A stretch of 48,809 nt of DNA, from contig JAEYOY010000056.1 in assembly GCA_023411215.1 (NCBI GenBank), positions 1 to 48,809 of the forward strand, read 5' to 3'. The translations under genes and the position numbers were made by a program. This DNA comes from Bacillota bacterium. Lineage in GTDB: Bacteria > Bacillota > Clostridia > Lachnospirales > Lachnospiraceae. The stretch's first letter is position 1. The number at the start of each line of letters is the position of its first letter. A model generated the notes under the pieces. It had not been told where the DNA came from and ran no database searches. It saw only the letters and a list, made by a program, of their open reading frames with translations. This document shows, in pieces, positions 24,986 through 32,499 of the stretch.

Positions 24986-25492
24986 ATGAAAAAGAACATT
25001 CTCACGGTTATTATCATGGCAATCACAGTGATTAATACCGTACTTTTAGCCGTATTAATTTTTGCGATAGTGCCTACCGCTAATAAGACAATGAAATTAA
25101 TTGATAAAGTGAATTCCATTGTTGATCTGGAGTTAGAGTCACCGGAAGGGAAAATGGAAGATATTTCAGTGTCTGATATTAAAACCTATAATATTGCTGA
25201 TAAGCTAACCATTAATCTGAAGAGTGATGATAGCGAGAGTCATTACGCCGTTTTGAAGGTGTCCATATCGATGAACAGTAAGAATGAAGAATATACCACC
25301 TTATCTGAAAAAGTAGCTGAAAACGAACTTGCAATTAAAGAAATTGTATCGGATGAATTCGGTAAATATACAAAGGATGAGGTAAAACCCAATAAAGACA
25401 TTATTAAGGATCAGATTATTATCCGCCTACAGGAATACTTTAAATCCGACTTTATTATCAATGTTTCTTTTGGTGATTTAATTACATCGTAA
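24986..25492 (+). CDS. fliL: Flagellar basal body-associated protein FliL
   Basis: A membrane protein that surrounds and stabilises the stator. It has 168 residues: a short basic N-terminus, one membrane helix (about 4-28) and an extracytoplasmic FliL domain with YAVLKVSISMN and the end FKSDFIINVSFGDLITS. The open frame extends far upstream inside motB, but the ATG at 24986 is right: AGGGGGAT lies just before it and MKKNILTVIIM is a proper membrane start. Confidence 0.93.
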   Translation: MKKNILTVIIMAITVINTVLLAVLIFAIVPTANKTMKLIDKVNSIVDLELESPEGKMEDISVSDIKTYNIADKLTINLKSDDSESHYAVLKVSISMNSKNEEYTTLSEKVAENELAIKEIVSDEFGKYTKDEVKPNKDIIKDQIIIRLQEYFKSDFIINVSFGDLITS

Positions 25493-25584
25493 GATGTGAT
25501 ATTTATAATATGTAGTATCGCTTCATAAATAAAAATGATGATTTTCTCACTATTTTGTGTTATTATGTAGCTAGCGAAACCAAG

Positions 25585-25618
25585 GTGAATTACTAAAATA
25601 TTTGATTCACACGGGTAG
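25585..25618 (+). repeat. Partial REP-like element in the fliL-fliM gap
   Basis: GTGAAT (25585-25590) pairs with ATTCAC (25605-25610), followed by ACGGGTAG, matching hairpin 1 plus the tail start of the full elements. Elsewhere in the 278-base gap (25493-25770) are a perfect AAGAGT/ACTCTT hairpin (about 25668-25683) and a CATGC/GCATG hairpin near 25710; no gene is seen. Confidence 0.6.
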
Positions 25619-25770
25619 AACGGATCTATGAAGGTATTAATACGTAATTCATAGTAAGTCGTACAAGAGTGGAAACTCTTTGTTCTTATGAAGCTAGGGC
25701 AGTTTGCCATGCTAGACAGGCATGAAAATAACTTAAAAGGGAAGACATGTTTATTAGGGAGGAAATGACA

Positions 25771-26751
25771 ATGGGTGATGTCTTATCCCAAAATGAGATA
25801 GATAATCTGCTGGCGGCTCTCTCCAGTGGTGAATTAGACGCGGATGATTATAGACAGACCTCGGAGAAACAAGTCAAGAATTATGACTTTGCCAGACCCT
25901 CCAAGTTCTCAAAAGAACATTTGCGTACCATGAACATAATATTTGAGCATTATGCAAGGCTTTTATCCACAAACCTTCCTGCATACCTAAGAAAAAACGT
26001 TCAGGTTGAGGTGATGAACTCAGAAGCAGTTCAATATTCTGAGTTTTCTAATGCTCTTTCTAACCCGGTTTTACTTGGAATTATAGATTTTGCACCTTTA
26101 GAGGGCAACATCATTATAGAATTGGCAGATAATTTGGGTTATGCAATTGTTGATCGTATGCTGGGCGGTGGAGGATATCCTTTGGAGAAGGTTAGAGATT
26201 TCTCCGAGATTGAACTTTCGATAATTGAGCGTATTTTTATTGTATGTACGAATTTGCTCAGGGAACCGTGGGCGAATGTAATCCATCTTCAGCCGAGATT
26301 ACTCAGAATTGAGACGAACTCTCAGTTTGCACAGATTATATCTCCCAGTGAAATGGTATCGATCGTGACCTTGAACATTAAGATCGGTAATATAGAAGGA
26401 ATGATGAATATCTGTCTTCCTTATGTCTGCTTAGAGAAGGTTATCGATAAATTAAATACGAAGTACTGGTATTCTACGATGCAGTTGAGTGATGAGAAAT
26501 CCTATCAGGATATTATTGAAATCGCTATATCGAAGGCAAGGGTACCGCTACGTGCCGTACTTGGTAAGAGTACGATATCAGTGAATGATTTTATGAATAT
26601 GCAGCGAGGGGATATCATAAAGCTAAATTCAAAGGTGGATGATGAATTAACCGTCTATGTCGGTAACTTAGATAAATTTACCGCACTTCCAGGTGCGTCC
26701 TCAGGATCCTATGCGGTAAAAATTTCATCGATTAACAGAGGAGAGGAGTAA
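25771..26751 (+). CDS. fliM: Flagellar motor switch protein FliM
   Basis: C-ring protein that binds CheY-P and controls rotation. It has 326 residues. The N-terminal CheY-P-binding motif is present (VLSQNEIDNLLAAL), then the CheC-like middle domain (YDFARPSKFSKEHLRT, MLGGGGYPLE) and a C-terminal SpoA/FliN-like domain (VNDFMNMQRGDIIKLNSKVD). The start is the ATG at 25771: GGGAGG lies 8 bases before it, while ATG 25747 and 25765 have no ribosome site at proper distance. Confidence 0.96.
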   Translation: MGDVLSQNEIDNLLAALSSGELDADDYRQTSEKQVKNYDFARPSKFSKEHLRTMNIIFEHYARLLSTNLPAYLRKNVQVEVMNSEAVQYSEFSNALSNPVLLGIIDFAPLEGNIIIELADNLGYAIVDRMLGGGGYPLEKVRDFSEIELSIIERIFIVCTNLLREPWANVIHLQPRLLRIETNSQFAQIISPSEMVSIVTLNIKIGNIEGMMNICLPYVCLEKVIDKLNTKYWYSTMQLSDEKSYQDIIEIAISKARVPLRAVLGKSTISVNDFMNMQRGDIIKLNSKVDDELTVYVGNLDKFTALPGASSGSYAVKISSINRGEE

Positions 26752-26757
26752 CAGACT

Positions 26758-27960
26758 ATGGATGGTATGCTATCTCAAGAAGAGATAAATGCACTGCTAA
26801 ATGGTATGAGTACAGAAAGCCCGGAAAGTACAGTGAAGGAAACATTAACCGACGCTGAAAAGGATGCGATAGGAGAAATATCAAATATCAGTATGGGAAC
26901 AGCAGCAACAACACTGTTTTCCTTAGTGAACCAGCGTGTTAATATAACTACTCCGGTTGTTGAATATGCAACATGGAAGGATATCGTAAACAGTTATGAT
27001 AAACCATGTGTGTTCATTCAAATTTATTATGAGGATGGTCTTGACGGAAACAACATATTGATATTAAAGGAGACAGATGTTAAGATTATCACGGACTTAA
27101 TGATGGGGGGCGACGGTACCAATATTTCCGGTGAATTAACAGAGCTCCACTTAAGTGCAATCAGTGAAGCAATGAACCAAATGATGGGTTCAGCCGCAAC
27201 AAGCATATCTTCTATGCTTGAAAAAAGGGTGAATATAAGTCCGCCTACCTCAGCGGTAGTAGATTTGTATGATAATATGAATGGTGAAAATATCGCAGAC
27301 TTTCTTAAGGGGAGTTTTGTAAGAGTGTCCTTTCATATGGAGATCGGTGATTTGGTGGACAGCGTTCTGATGCAGCTGTATCCTTTTGAATTCGCAAGGG
27401 ATCTGTATAAGCAATTTGTACAAGCAACATCAATGGAGCCGGATATATCTACAAGGCCGCCGGTTGACAACGCACCGAAGAAGACACAGGCAGCACCACA
27501 GCCGACTGCACCACAGCAACAGATGCAACAGCAACAGATGCCTCAGCAGATGCAGCAGTTCCCCCCGGGCTTTAACCCTTATGCCAATATGGGATACCCG
27601 CCCCAGGGAATGCCTCAGGCAATGCCGTATGCGATGGCGCCGATGCAGGATGTCAATGTCCAACCGGTTCAGTTTGCATCTTTTGCTCCTATGATGGGTA
27701 ATGCAGTACAGCCGGAAAATATTGATTTATTAATGGATGTACCCCTTGAGGTCACAGTAGAGTTAGGTAGAACCAGTAAATCAATCAAAGAAATACTGGA
27801 CTTTTCACCGGGAACTATAATAGAATTGAATCGTTTGGCCGGTGAACCGATTGATGTGTTGGTAAATGGTAAATTTGTTGCGAAGGGCGAAGTAGTTGTA
27901 ATGGAAGAAGCCTTCGGTATCCGAGTAACAGAAATTATAAAACAAAAGCTACTTAACTAA
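26758..27960 (+). CDS. fliY: Flagellar motor switch phosphatase FliY (CheC-FliN fusion)
   Basis: Switch protein that also removes phosphate from CheY-P. It has 400 residues. It begins with a FliM-like CheY-binding motif (MLSQEEINALLNG), then a CheC-type domain with two intact phosphatase sites (E40/N43 in GEISNISMG and E137/N140 in SEAMNQMMG). A Gln/Pro/Met-rich linker follows (about 229-310), then a C-terminal SpoA/FliN domain (about 318-398, ELGRTSKSIKEILDFSPG). It starts 6 bases after fliM. Two active sites are as in Bacillus/Thermotoga FliY. Confidence 0.96.
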   Translation: MDGMLSQEEINALLNGMSTESPESTVKETLTDAEKDAIGEISNISMGTAATTLFSLVNQRVNITTPVVEYATWKDIVNSYDKPCVFIQIYYEDGLDGNNILILKETDVKIITDLMMGGDGTNISGELTELHLSAISEAMNQMMGSAATSISSMLEKRVNISPPTSAVVDLYDNMNGENIADFLKGSFVRVSFHMEIGDLVDSVLMQLYPFEFARDLYKQFVQATSMEPDISTRPPVDNAPKKTQAAPQPTAPQQQMQQQQMPQQMQQFPPGFNPYANMGYPPQGMPQAMPYAMAPMQDVNVQPVQFASFAPMMGNAVQPENIDLLMDVPLEVTVELGRTSKSIKEILDFSPGTIIELNRLAGEPIDVLVNGKFVAKGEVVVMEEAFGIRVTEIIKQKLLN

Positions 27961-27991
27961 AAACAAAACATAAAAAGATGGGAGAATGAAA

Positions 27992-28354
27992 ATGGCGAAA
28001 AGTATTTTAATTTGTGATGACGCTGCGTTTATGAGAATGATGATTAAGGATATCCTAACCAAGAATGGATATAATATTGCTGGCGAAGCTGAGAATGGTT
28101 TAAAGGCTGTTGATAAATACCAGGAAACCAAACCTGATTTAGTTATGATGGATATTACCATGCCTGAGATGGATGGAATTCAGGCCTTGAAGAAGATTAA
28201 GGCGGCAGATCCTAGTGCCAATGTTATTATGTGCTCTGCTATGGGACAGCAGGCTATGGTAATTGAGTCAATTCAATCCGGTGCAAAGGACTTCATCGTT
28301 AAGCCCTTCCAGGCAGATCGTGTATTGGAAGCAGTAAAGAAAGCAGTGGGCTAA
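27992..28354 (+). CDS. cheY: Chemotaxis response regulator CheY
   Basis: A single-domain receiver of 120 residues, phosphorylated by CheA, which binds FliM/FliY at the switch. The acidic pocket is D9-D10, the phospho-acceptor is D54 in MMDITMPEMDG, the switch residue is S83 and the lysine is K105 in VKPF. The ATG at 27992 is preferred over 27986 because GGGAG then lies about 9 bases upstream. Its place between fliY and fliO is as in Bacillus. Confidence 0.95.
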   Translation: MAKSILICDDAAFMRMMIKDILTKNGYNIAGEAENGLKAVDKYQETKPDLVMMDITMPEMDGIQALKKIKAADPSANVIMCSAMGQQAMVIESIQSGAKDFIVKPFQADRVLEAVKKAVG

Positions 28355-28358
28355 ATAG

Positions 28359-28460
28359 CACGAATTCAATCGATTCAAAAGCATCCTTCGTGTTTAGAAG
28401 TTTGTGCCTGCGAAAACAAGGTGTGAAATATACACTCGGCACAAACTAACCTTCGGATGA
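28359..28460 (+). repeat. Two-hairpin REP-like element, full copy 2 (after cheY)
   Basis: Hairpin 1 has a different but still paired stem, CACGAA/TTCGTG (28359-28364/28387-28392). Hairpin 2 is AGTTTGTGCC/GGCACAAACT (28399-28408/28438-28447), with an enlarged loop holding its own small hairpin (GTGT with ACAC). The tail is decayed to GGATGATATG. It begins 4 bases after the cheY stop. Confidence 0.82.
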
Positions 28461-28503
28461 TATGAATGGAATTTATTAACATAGATTCTATATTGAAGTT
28501 AGT

Positions 28504-28532
28504 ACCTATGTGTCTTTTTACATAGGTGTTTT
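28504..28532 (+). terminator. Terminator or attenuator-like hairpin before fliO
   Basis: ACCTATGT (28504-28511) pairs perfectly with ACATAGGT (28520-28527) around an 8-base loop, followed by GTTTTG. It lies about 50 bases before the fliO start and may cut readthrough partly. Confidence 0.5.
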
Positions 28533-28580
28533 GATAAGCAATATTTAGATGCCTGAAAAGAGGCTTTATAAGGAGTTTGT

Positions 28581-29036
28581 ATGACTGGAAATACTAGGAT
28601 CATGTTGCTGGGAGGTCTTGATTTAGACAAAATTATTGGAACTCCAACCCCATCGCCAGGTGTGGGAGATGATTCGGTTACGCTACCTCAGGGGGCGTCT
28701 TCCTATGACAGTGTCCTGCAATTAGTTGGATTAGTGGTTTTATTAATTGTCATTCTTGTAGCTGCTTACTATACCTCTAAGTTTATCGGAGGAATTAAGC
28801 TCGGGCAGTTGAAAAAAAGCAATTTCCAGGTAATCGATTCCTATCGCGTCACACCAAATAAAGCGTTACAGATTGTAAAGATCGGCAATAAATATGTGGT
28901 AGTCGCGATCGGTAAAGATAACATTAATTTTATTACGGAATTAGATGAAGCCGAGGTTATAATCAGAGAAAGTCACCAGGGTGAGAAGCAGAGCTTTAAG
29001 CAAATATTTGATAAGCTGAAGAATAATAATGAGTAG
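28581..29036 (+). CDS. fliO: Flagellar export apparatus assembly protein FliO (FliZ of Bacillus)
   Basis: A membrane protein that helps assemble the FliP/Q/R export gate. It has 151 residues: an extracytoplasmic N-terminus of about 50 residues without a cleavable signal, one membrane helix (about 48-70), and a small cytoplasmic FliO domain (FQVIDSYRVTPNKALQIVKI, then GNKYVVVAIGKDNINFITEL). The start has AAGGAG upstream. It directly precedes fliP, as expected. Confidence 0.9.
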   Translation: MTGNTRIMLLGGLDLDKIIGTPTPSPGVGDDSVTLPQGASSYDSVLQLVGLVVLLIVILVAAYYTSKFIGGIKLGQLKKSNFQVIDSYRVTPNKALQIVKIGNKYVVVAIGKDNINFITELDEAEVIIRESHQGEKQSFKQIFDKLKNNNE

Positions 29037-29048
29037 AGGCTGATAATT

Positions 29049-29894
29049 ATGATGATACAATTAAAAATATTCAAAAGCTTTCGATCTGTAATCATTGTAG
29101 CATTGTTTACAATAGGGATACTGGCTCTGTGTGGCGAGAAGACAGCGTATGCTCAGACTGCAGAAAAAACAGTTAAGTCGACTGCTGAGGAAAGCGGAAA
29201 TAATCTCGCAGGCTCCTTAGGCCCCTTAGAGTTTACTCTTAATACCGATGAGGATGCTAATAGTCTTTCTTCAACGCTGCAGATACTTTTAGTATTAACT
29301 GTTATCTCAATCGCGCCATCAATTTTAATAATGGTAACGTCCTTTACCAGAATTATTATTGTATTACATTTTGTAAGAGCCGCAATTGGGACAACGACAA
29401 CACCACCAAACCAGGTATTGGTAGGTTTGGCGTTGTTTTTAACCTTTTTCATTATGTCTCCGGTATTTACACAGATTAATACCGAAGCAATCGAACCTCT
29501 TTCAGCCGGTACGATTACCCAGGAAGAAGCGTTTGAAGCGGGGTTATCACCGATACGAGATTTTATGTTGGATCAGCTGAGCGGTCATGAAAAGGATATT
29601 CGTCTGTTTATGGATATAGCCAAAATCGGAACGGTTGAGACTGCGGATGAGATACCGATTACTGTGATTATACCTGCTTTCATTATAAGCGAATTACGTA
29701 ACGCTTTCATAATTGGTTTCTTAATATACATACCGTTTCTTGTTATTGATATGGTAGTTGCATCTACTCTAATGTCAATGGGTATGATGATGTTACCACC
29801 TACCATGATTTCAATGCCATTTAAGATTTTGCTGTTTATTATGGCGGACGGCTGGAATTTGGTCATTGGTGAATTGGTACAGACGTTTTACTGA
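29049..29894 (+). CDS. fliP: Flagellar export gate protein FliP
   Basis: Core pentameric subunit of the type III export gate. It has 281 residues, beginning with a probable cleavable signal peptide (about 1-36, ending AYAQT), as is usual for FliP. Family motifs SFTRIIIVLHFVRAAIGTTT, TPPNQVLVGLALFLTFFIM and MMMLPPTMISMPFKILLF are intact, with about four membrane helices. The start is ATG 29049 (or the next codon). A shortened repeat lies just after the stop. Confidence 0.97.
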   Translation: MMIQLKIFKSFRSVIIVALFTIGILALCGEKTAYAQTAEKTVKSTAEESGNNLAGSLGPLEFTLNTDEDANSLSSTLQILLVLTVISIAPSILIMVTSFTRIIIVLHFVRAAIGTTTTPPNQVLVGLALFLTFFIMSPVFTQINTEAIEPLSAGTITQEEAFEAGLSPIRDFMLDQLSGHEKDIRLFMDIAKIGTVETADEIPITVIIPAFIISELRNAFIIGFLIYIPFLVIDMVVASTLMSMGMMMLPPTMISMPFKILLFIMADGWNLVIGELVQTFY

Positions 29895-29900
29895 TATACC

Positions 29901-29930
29901 ATAATTCTCCTTGGCACAAACTAACTAATA
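29901..29930 (+). repeat. Truncated REP-like element between fliP and fliQ
   Basis: ATAATTC (right part of hairpin 1) runs directly into TTGGCACAAACTAAC (right arm of hairpin 2). The sequence between them in full copies, including the left arm of hairpin 2, is missing. It begins 6 bases after the fliP stop. Confidence 0.65.
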
Positions 29931-29985
29931 GGTTGGAATATGATTTCAAATGTTTGCAGTTTTTTAGAAAGGCACGGTTAATGTT

Positions 29986-30261
29986 ATGAATGAAACTATT
30001 ATAATTGATATTGCAAGACAAGCTGTGTATCTTGTTCTAAAAGCTTCAGCTCCAATGCTTATTGCCTCCCTAGTGGTCGGTTTGATTGTCAGTATTTTGC
30101 AAACAGTTACCTCAATACAGGAACAAACATTATCCTTTGTTCCAAAGCTGATTGCAGTTTTTTTGGTACTTATACTGGCGGGAAGCTGGATACTTAATTC
30201 TCTGAGGGAATATACCGTGGAGCTTTTCTCAAATTTTAGTTATTATATTAATGCGCTATGA
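29986..30261 (+). CDS. fliQ: Flagellar export gate protein FliQ
   Basis: A small two-helix gate subunit that stacks around FliP/FliR. It has 91 residues with hydrophobic helices at about 15-40 and 50-72 and the family motif GLIVSILQTVTSIQEQTLSF, then VPKLIAVF. The end overlaps the fliR start by 4 bases (ATGA), so the two are translationally coupled. Confidence 0.96.
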   Translation: MNETIIIDIARQAVYLVLKASAPMLIASLVVGLIVSILQTVTSIQEQTLSFVPKLIAVFLVLILAGSWILNSLREYTVELFSNFSYYINAL

Positions 30262-31025
30262 CCTTTTCAATTATAAACTTTGAATTTTTATTATTAATAC
30301 TTGTGAGGATTACCGGATTTATCTTTACGGCGCCTTTTTTTTCGTTAAGAAATGTACCGATTCGCGTGAAGATCGGTTTCTCTATATTTTTGGCATTGAT
30401 TTTATTTTATTCAGTTCCATATAATACACCTGAATATACCGGTGTGATTGGTTTTGCGGTTCTTGTTATAAAAGAAACCTTGGCCGGAGCTATCATGGGC
30501 TTTTTTGCAAATATTGTCTATCAGATTATTGCATTTGCAGGACAAATCATCGATATGGAGATCGGTTTTTCCATGGTGAATGAGCTCGACCCGGTAACCA
30601 GTATCCAAACTACAATTACGGCGAATATCTACGGATATCTAGTGCTATTAATGATGATGATAACTAACTTACATCATTATTTTTTAAGAGCCATTATTGA
30701 CTCTTTTCAGATTATTGAGATCGGTAAAGCTAATTTCAATCCAAATCTATATAAGTTGATGATACAATTCATCACGGACTATTTCGTCATAGGCTTTCGT
30801 ATCGTACTTCCGATTTTTGCTGCGATTTTAACGGTGAATACCATATTAGCGATTCTGTCGAAGATTGCGCCCCAGATGAATATGTTTGTGATTGGGATAC
30901 AGCTTAAAATTTTCGTTGGTTTAGTTGTATTAGCGATGATTATGGAGTTAATACCTTCTGTTGCTGATTTTATCTTTAATAAGATGAAAGAGATGCTGCT
31001 GAATTCTATTCAGATGCTGCGCTAA
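30258..31025 (+). CDS. fliR: Flagellar export gate protein FliR
   Basis: Single-copy subunit of the FliP5Q4R1 gate. It has 255 residues, mostly membrane helices, with family stretches LVRITGFIFTAPFFSLRNVP and FAGQIIDMEIGFSMVNELDP. The ATGA overlap with fliQ fixes the start. A full REP-like repeat begins 4 bases after its stop and separates it from flhB. Confidence 0.96.
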   Translation: MTFSIINFEFLLLILVRITGFIFTAPFFSLRNVPIRVKIGFSIFLALILFYSVPYNTPEYTGVIGFAVLVIKETLAGAIMGFFANIVYQIIAFAGQIIDMEIGFSMVNELDPVTSIQTTITANIYGYLVLLMMMITNLHHYFLRAIIDSFQIIEIGKANFNPNLYKLMIQFITDYFVIGFRIVLPIFAAILTVNTILAILSKIAPQMNMFVIGIQLKIFVGLVVLAMIMELIPSVADFIFNKMKEMLLNSIQMLR

Positions 31026-31028
31026 TAG

Positions 31029-31116
31029 TGTGAAAATAAAAATCGATTTTCACATCTTCGAGTTTGTGCCTGCGTCTTCCTCGGCACAAACTAATTAAAA
31101 GGGTAGGCATGATGAC
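31029..31116 (+). repeat. Two-hairpin REP-like element, full copy 3 (fliR-flhB)
   Basis: Hairpin 1 is TGTGAAAAT/ATTTTCACA (31029-31037/31046-31054). Compared with copy 1 its stem bases changed on both sides and kept pairing. Hairpin 2 is AGTTTGTGCC/GGCACAAACT (31061-31070/31083-31092). The tail is GGGTAGGCATGATG. Confidence 0.88.
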
Positions 31117-31173
31117 TATGCATGAAAGTATAACTATTACTCAGACAGGAATTACAGAAAAGGAAGGATAAGT

Positions 31174-32304
31174 ATGATTACAGAAGAGCATATCAGGTTT
31201 TCTTCCTATCGACTTCCTTACCATTTACAGTTTTTTGCGGAAGGTGCAGACAAGACAGAGGATGCCACCAGTAAGAAACTGAGTGATGCCAGAAATGAAG
31301 GTCAAGTAGCAAAAAGTAAGGAATTGATAACATCTTCCGGTCTGGCTACATTTTTTATTATAATCAAGGTTTTTATCCCATACATAGGCGATAGTTTTTT
31401 GAAGAATTTTTATAAAATATTTGGAAATATTAATAAGCTAGCAAGTGAGGATTTTAGTATTGCGATAGCAAGTAATATATTTATGGATACAATACTGACT
31501 ATACTTGTCATATGTCTTCCAATATTTGTTACAACCGTAGTAATTTCTTTCGTTGTTGTATTGTTTCAGGTGAAATGGAAAGTATCGGGAAAAACTTTGA
31601 AGCCAAAGCTCTCTAATATGAATCCAGTCAATGGTTTTAAGAAGCTGTTGTCTAAGGATAAGATCATCGAGCTTATAATTGAACTGGTTAAAATTACTAT
31701 CATCTCTTATCTTGCTTATAATACTCTGAAGGATGAGTGGCAGCTTCTGTTTATTCTCTATGATATGAAGCTGGAACAGGCAATACTCTTGATTGGAGAT
31801 TTGGTAATTGATTTAGGATTACGAATTAGTATCATCTTTTTGGTGATTGGTTTTGCTGATTTAGTTTATCAGAAGATTAAGTTTAAAAAAGATATGAGAA
31901 TGTCAAAACAAGAGGTAAAGGATGAGTTTAAAAATTCCGAAGGTGATCCGTTAATTAAAGGTAAAATCCGTGCCAAGATGCGTGAGGTATCACAAAAAAG
32001 AATGATGCAGGCTTTGCCGACAGCGGATGTAGTAATTACAAACCCGACCCATCTTGCAGCTGCAATAAAATACGACAAGGCTACCGGTGAAGCTCCGATA
32101 CTGATCGCGAAAGGAGCAGATTATCTAGCTCAAAAAATCAAAGAAGTAGCAAAAGAAAACAAGATTGAAATAGTAGAAAACAAACCTTTAGCCAGAATGC
32201 TTTATTATAATGTAGAGCTTGGAGCGGAAATCCCTCCGGAGCTTTATCAGATGACTGCGGAAGTTCTTGCCTATGTATATGGGCTTAAAAACAAGATGAA
32301 TTGA
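31174..32304 (+). CDS. flhB: Flagellar export switch protein FlhB
   Basis: Membrane export protein that changes substrate specificity after self-cleavage, under FliK control. It has 376 residues: a soluble N-terminus ending FAEGADKTEDATSKKLSDAR, about four membrane helices (about 50-235), then the cytoplasmic domain with the NPTH self-cleavage site at 290-293 and the following HLAAAIKYD. All key residues are present. The start has AAGGAAGGA upstream. The 195-base gap to flhA shows no gene or clear hairpin. Confidence 0.97.
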   Translation: MITEEHIRFSSYRLPYHLQFFAEGADKTEDATSKKLSDARNEGQVAKSKELITSSGLATFFIIIKVFIPYIGDSFLKNFYKIFGNINKLASEDFSIAIASNIFMDTILTILVICLPIFVTTVVISFVVVLFQVKWKVSGKTLKPKLSNMNPVNGFKKLLSKDKIIELIIELVKITIISYLAYNTLKDEWQLLFILYDMKLEQAILLIGDLVIDLGLRISIIFLVIGFADLVYQKIKFKKDMRMSKQEVKDEFKNSEGDPLIKGKIRAKMREVSQKRMMQALPTADVVITNPTHLAAAIKYDKATGEAPILIAKGADYLAQKIKEVAKENKIEIVENKPLARMLYYNVELGAEIPPELYQMTAEVLAYVYGLKNKMN

Positions 32305-32499
32305 TCAAACAATTCACTTGTTATAGATATGTTATTCATAAACAATTTGCAAAGCTAATTATTTAGATTACATGATACATAAGAAGTTATATCTAAGTGT
32401 CTACAAATCTCACATTTATGATTACAAAGATTTAAAAATTATACGAAGTTGACTTTTTGACAGAAAAATCGTTTGGGTAGATACCTTTTGGAGGTTTAA

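Noticed and set aside
32305..32499. GGGTAGAT near 32476 as another REP tail in the flhB-flhA gap
   Set aside because: No hairpin 1 or 2 precedes it; the match is six bases only.
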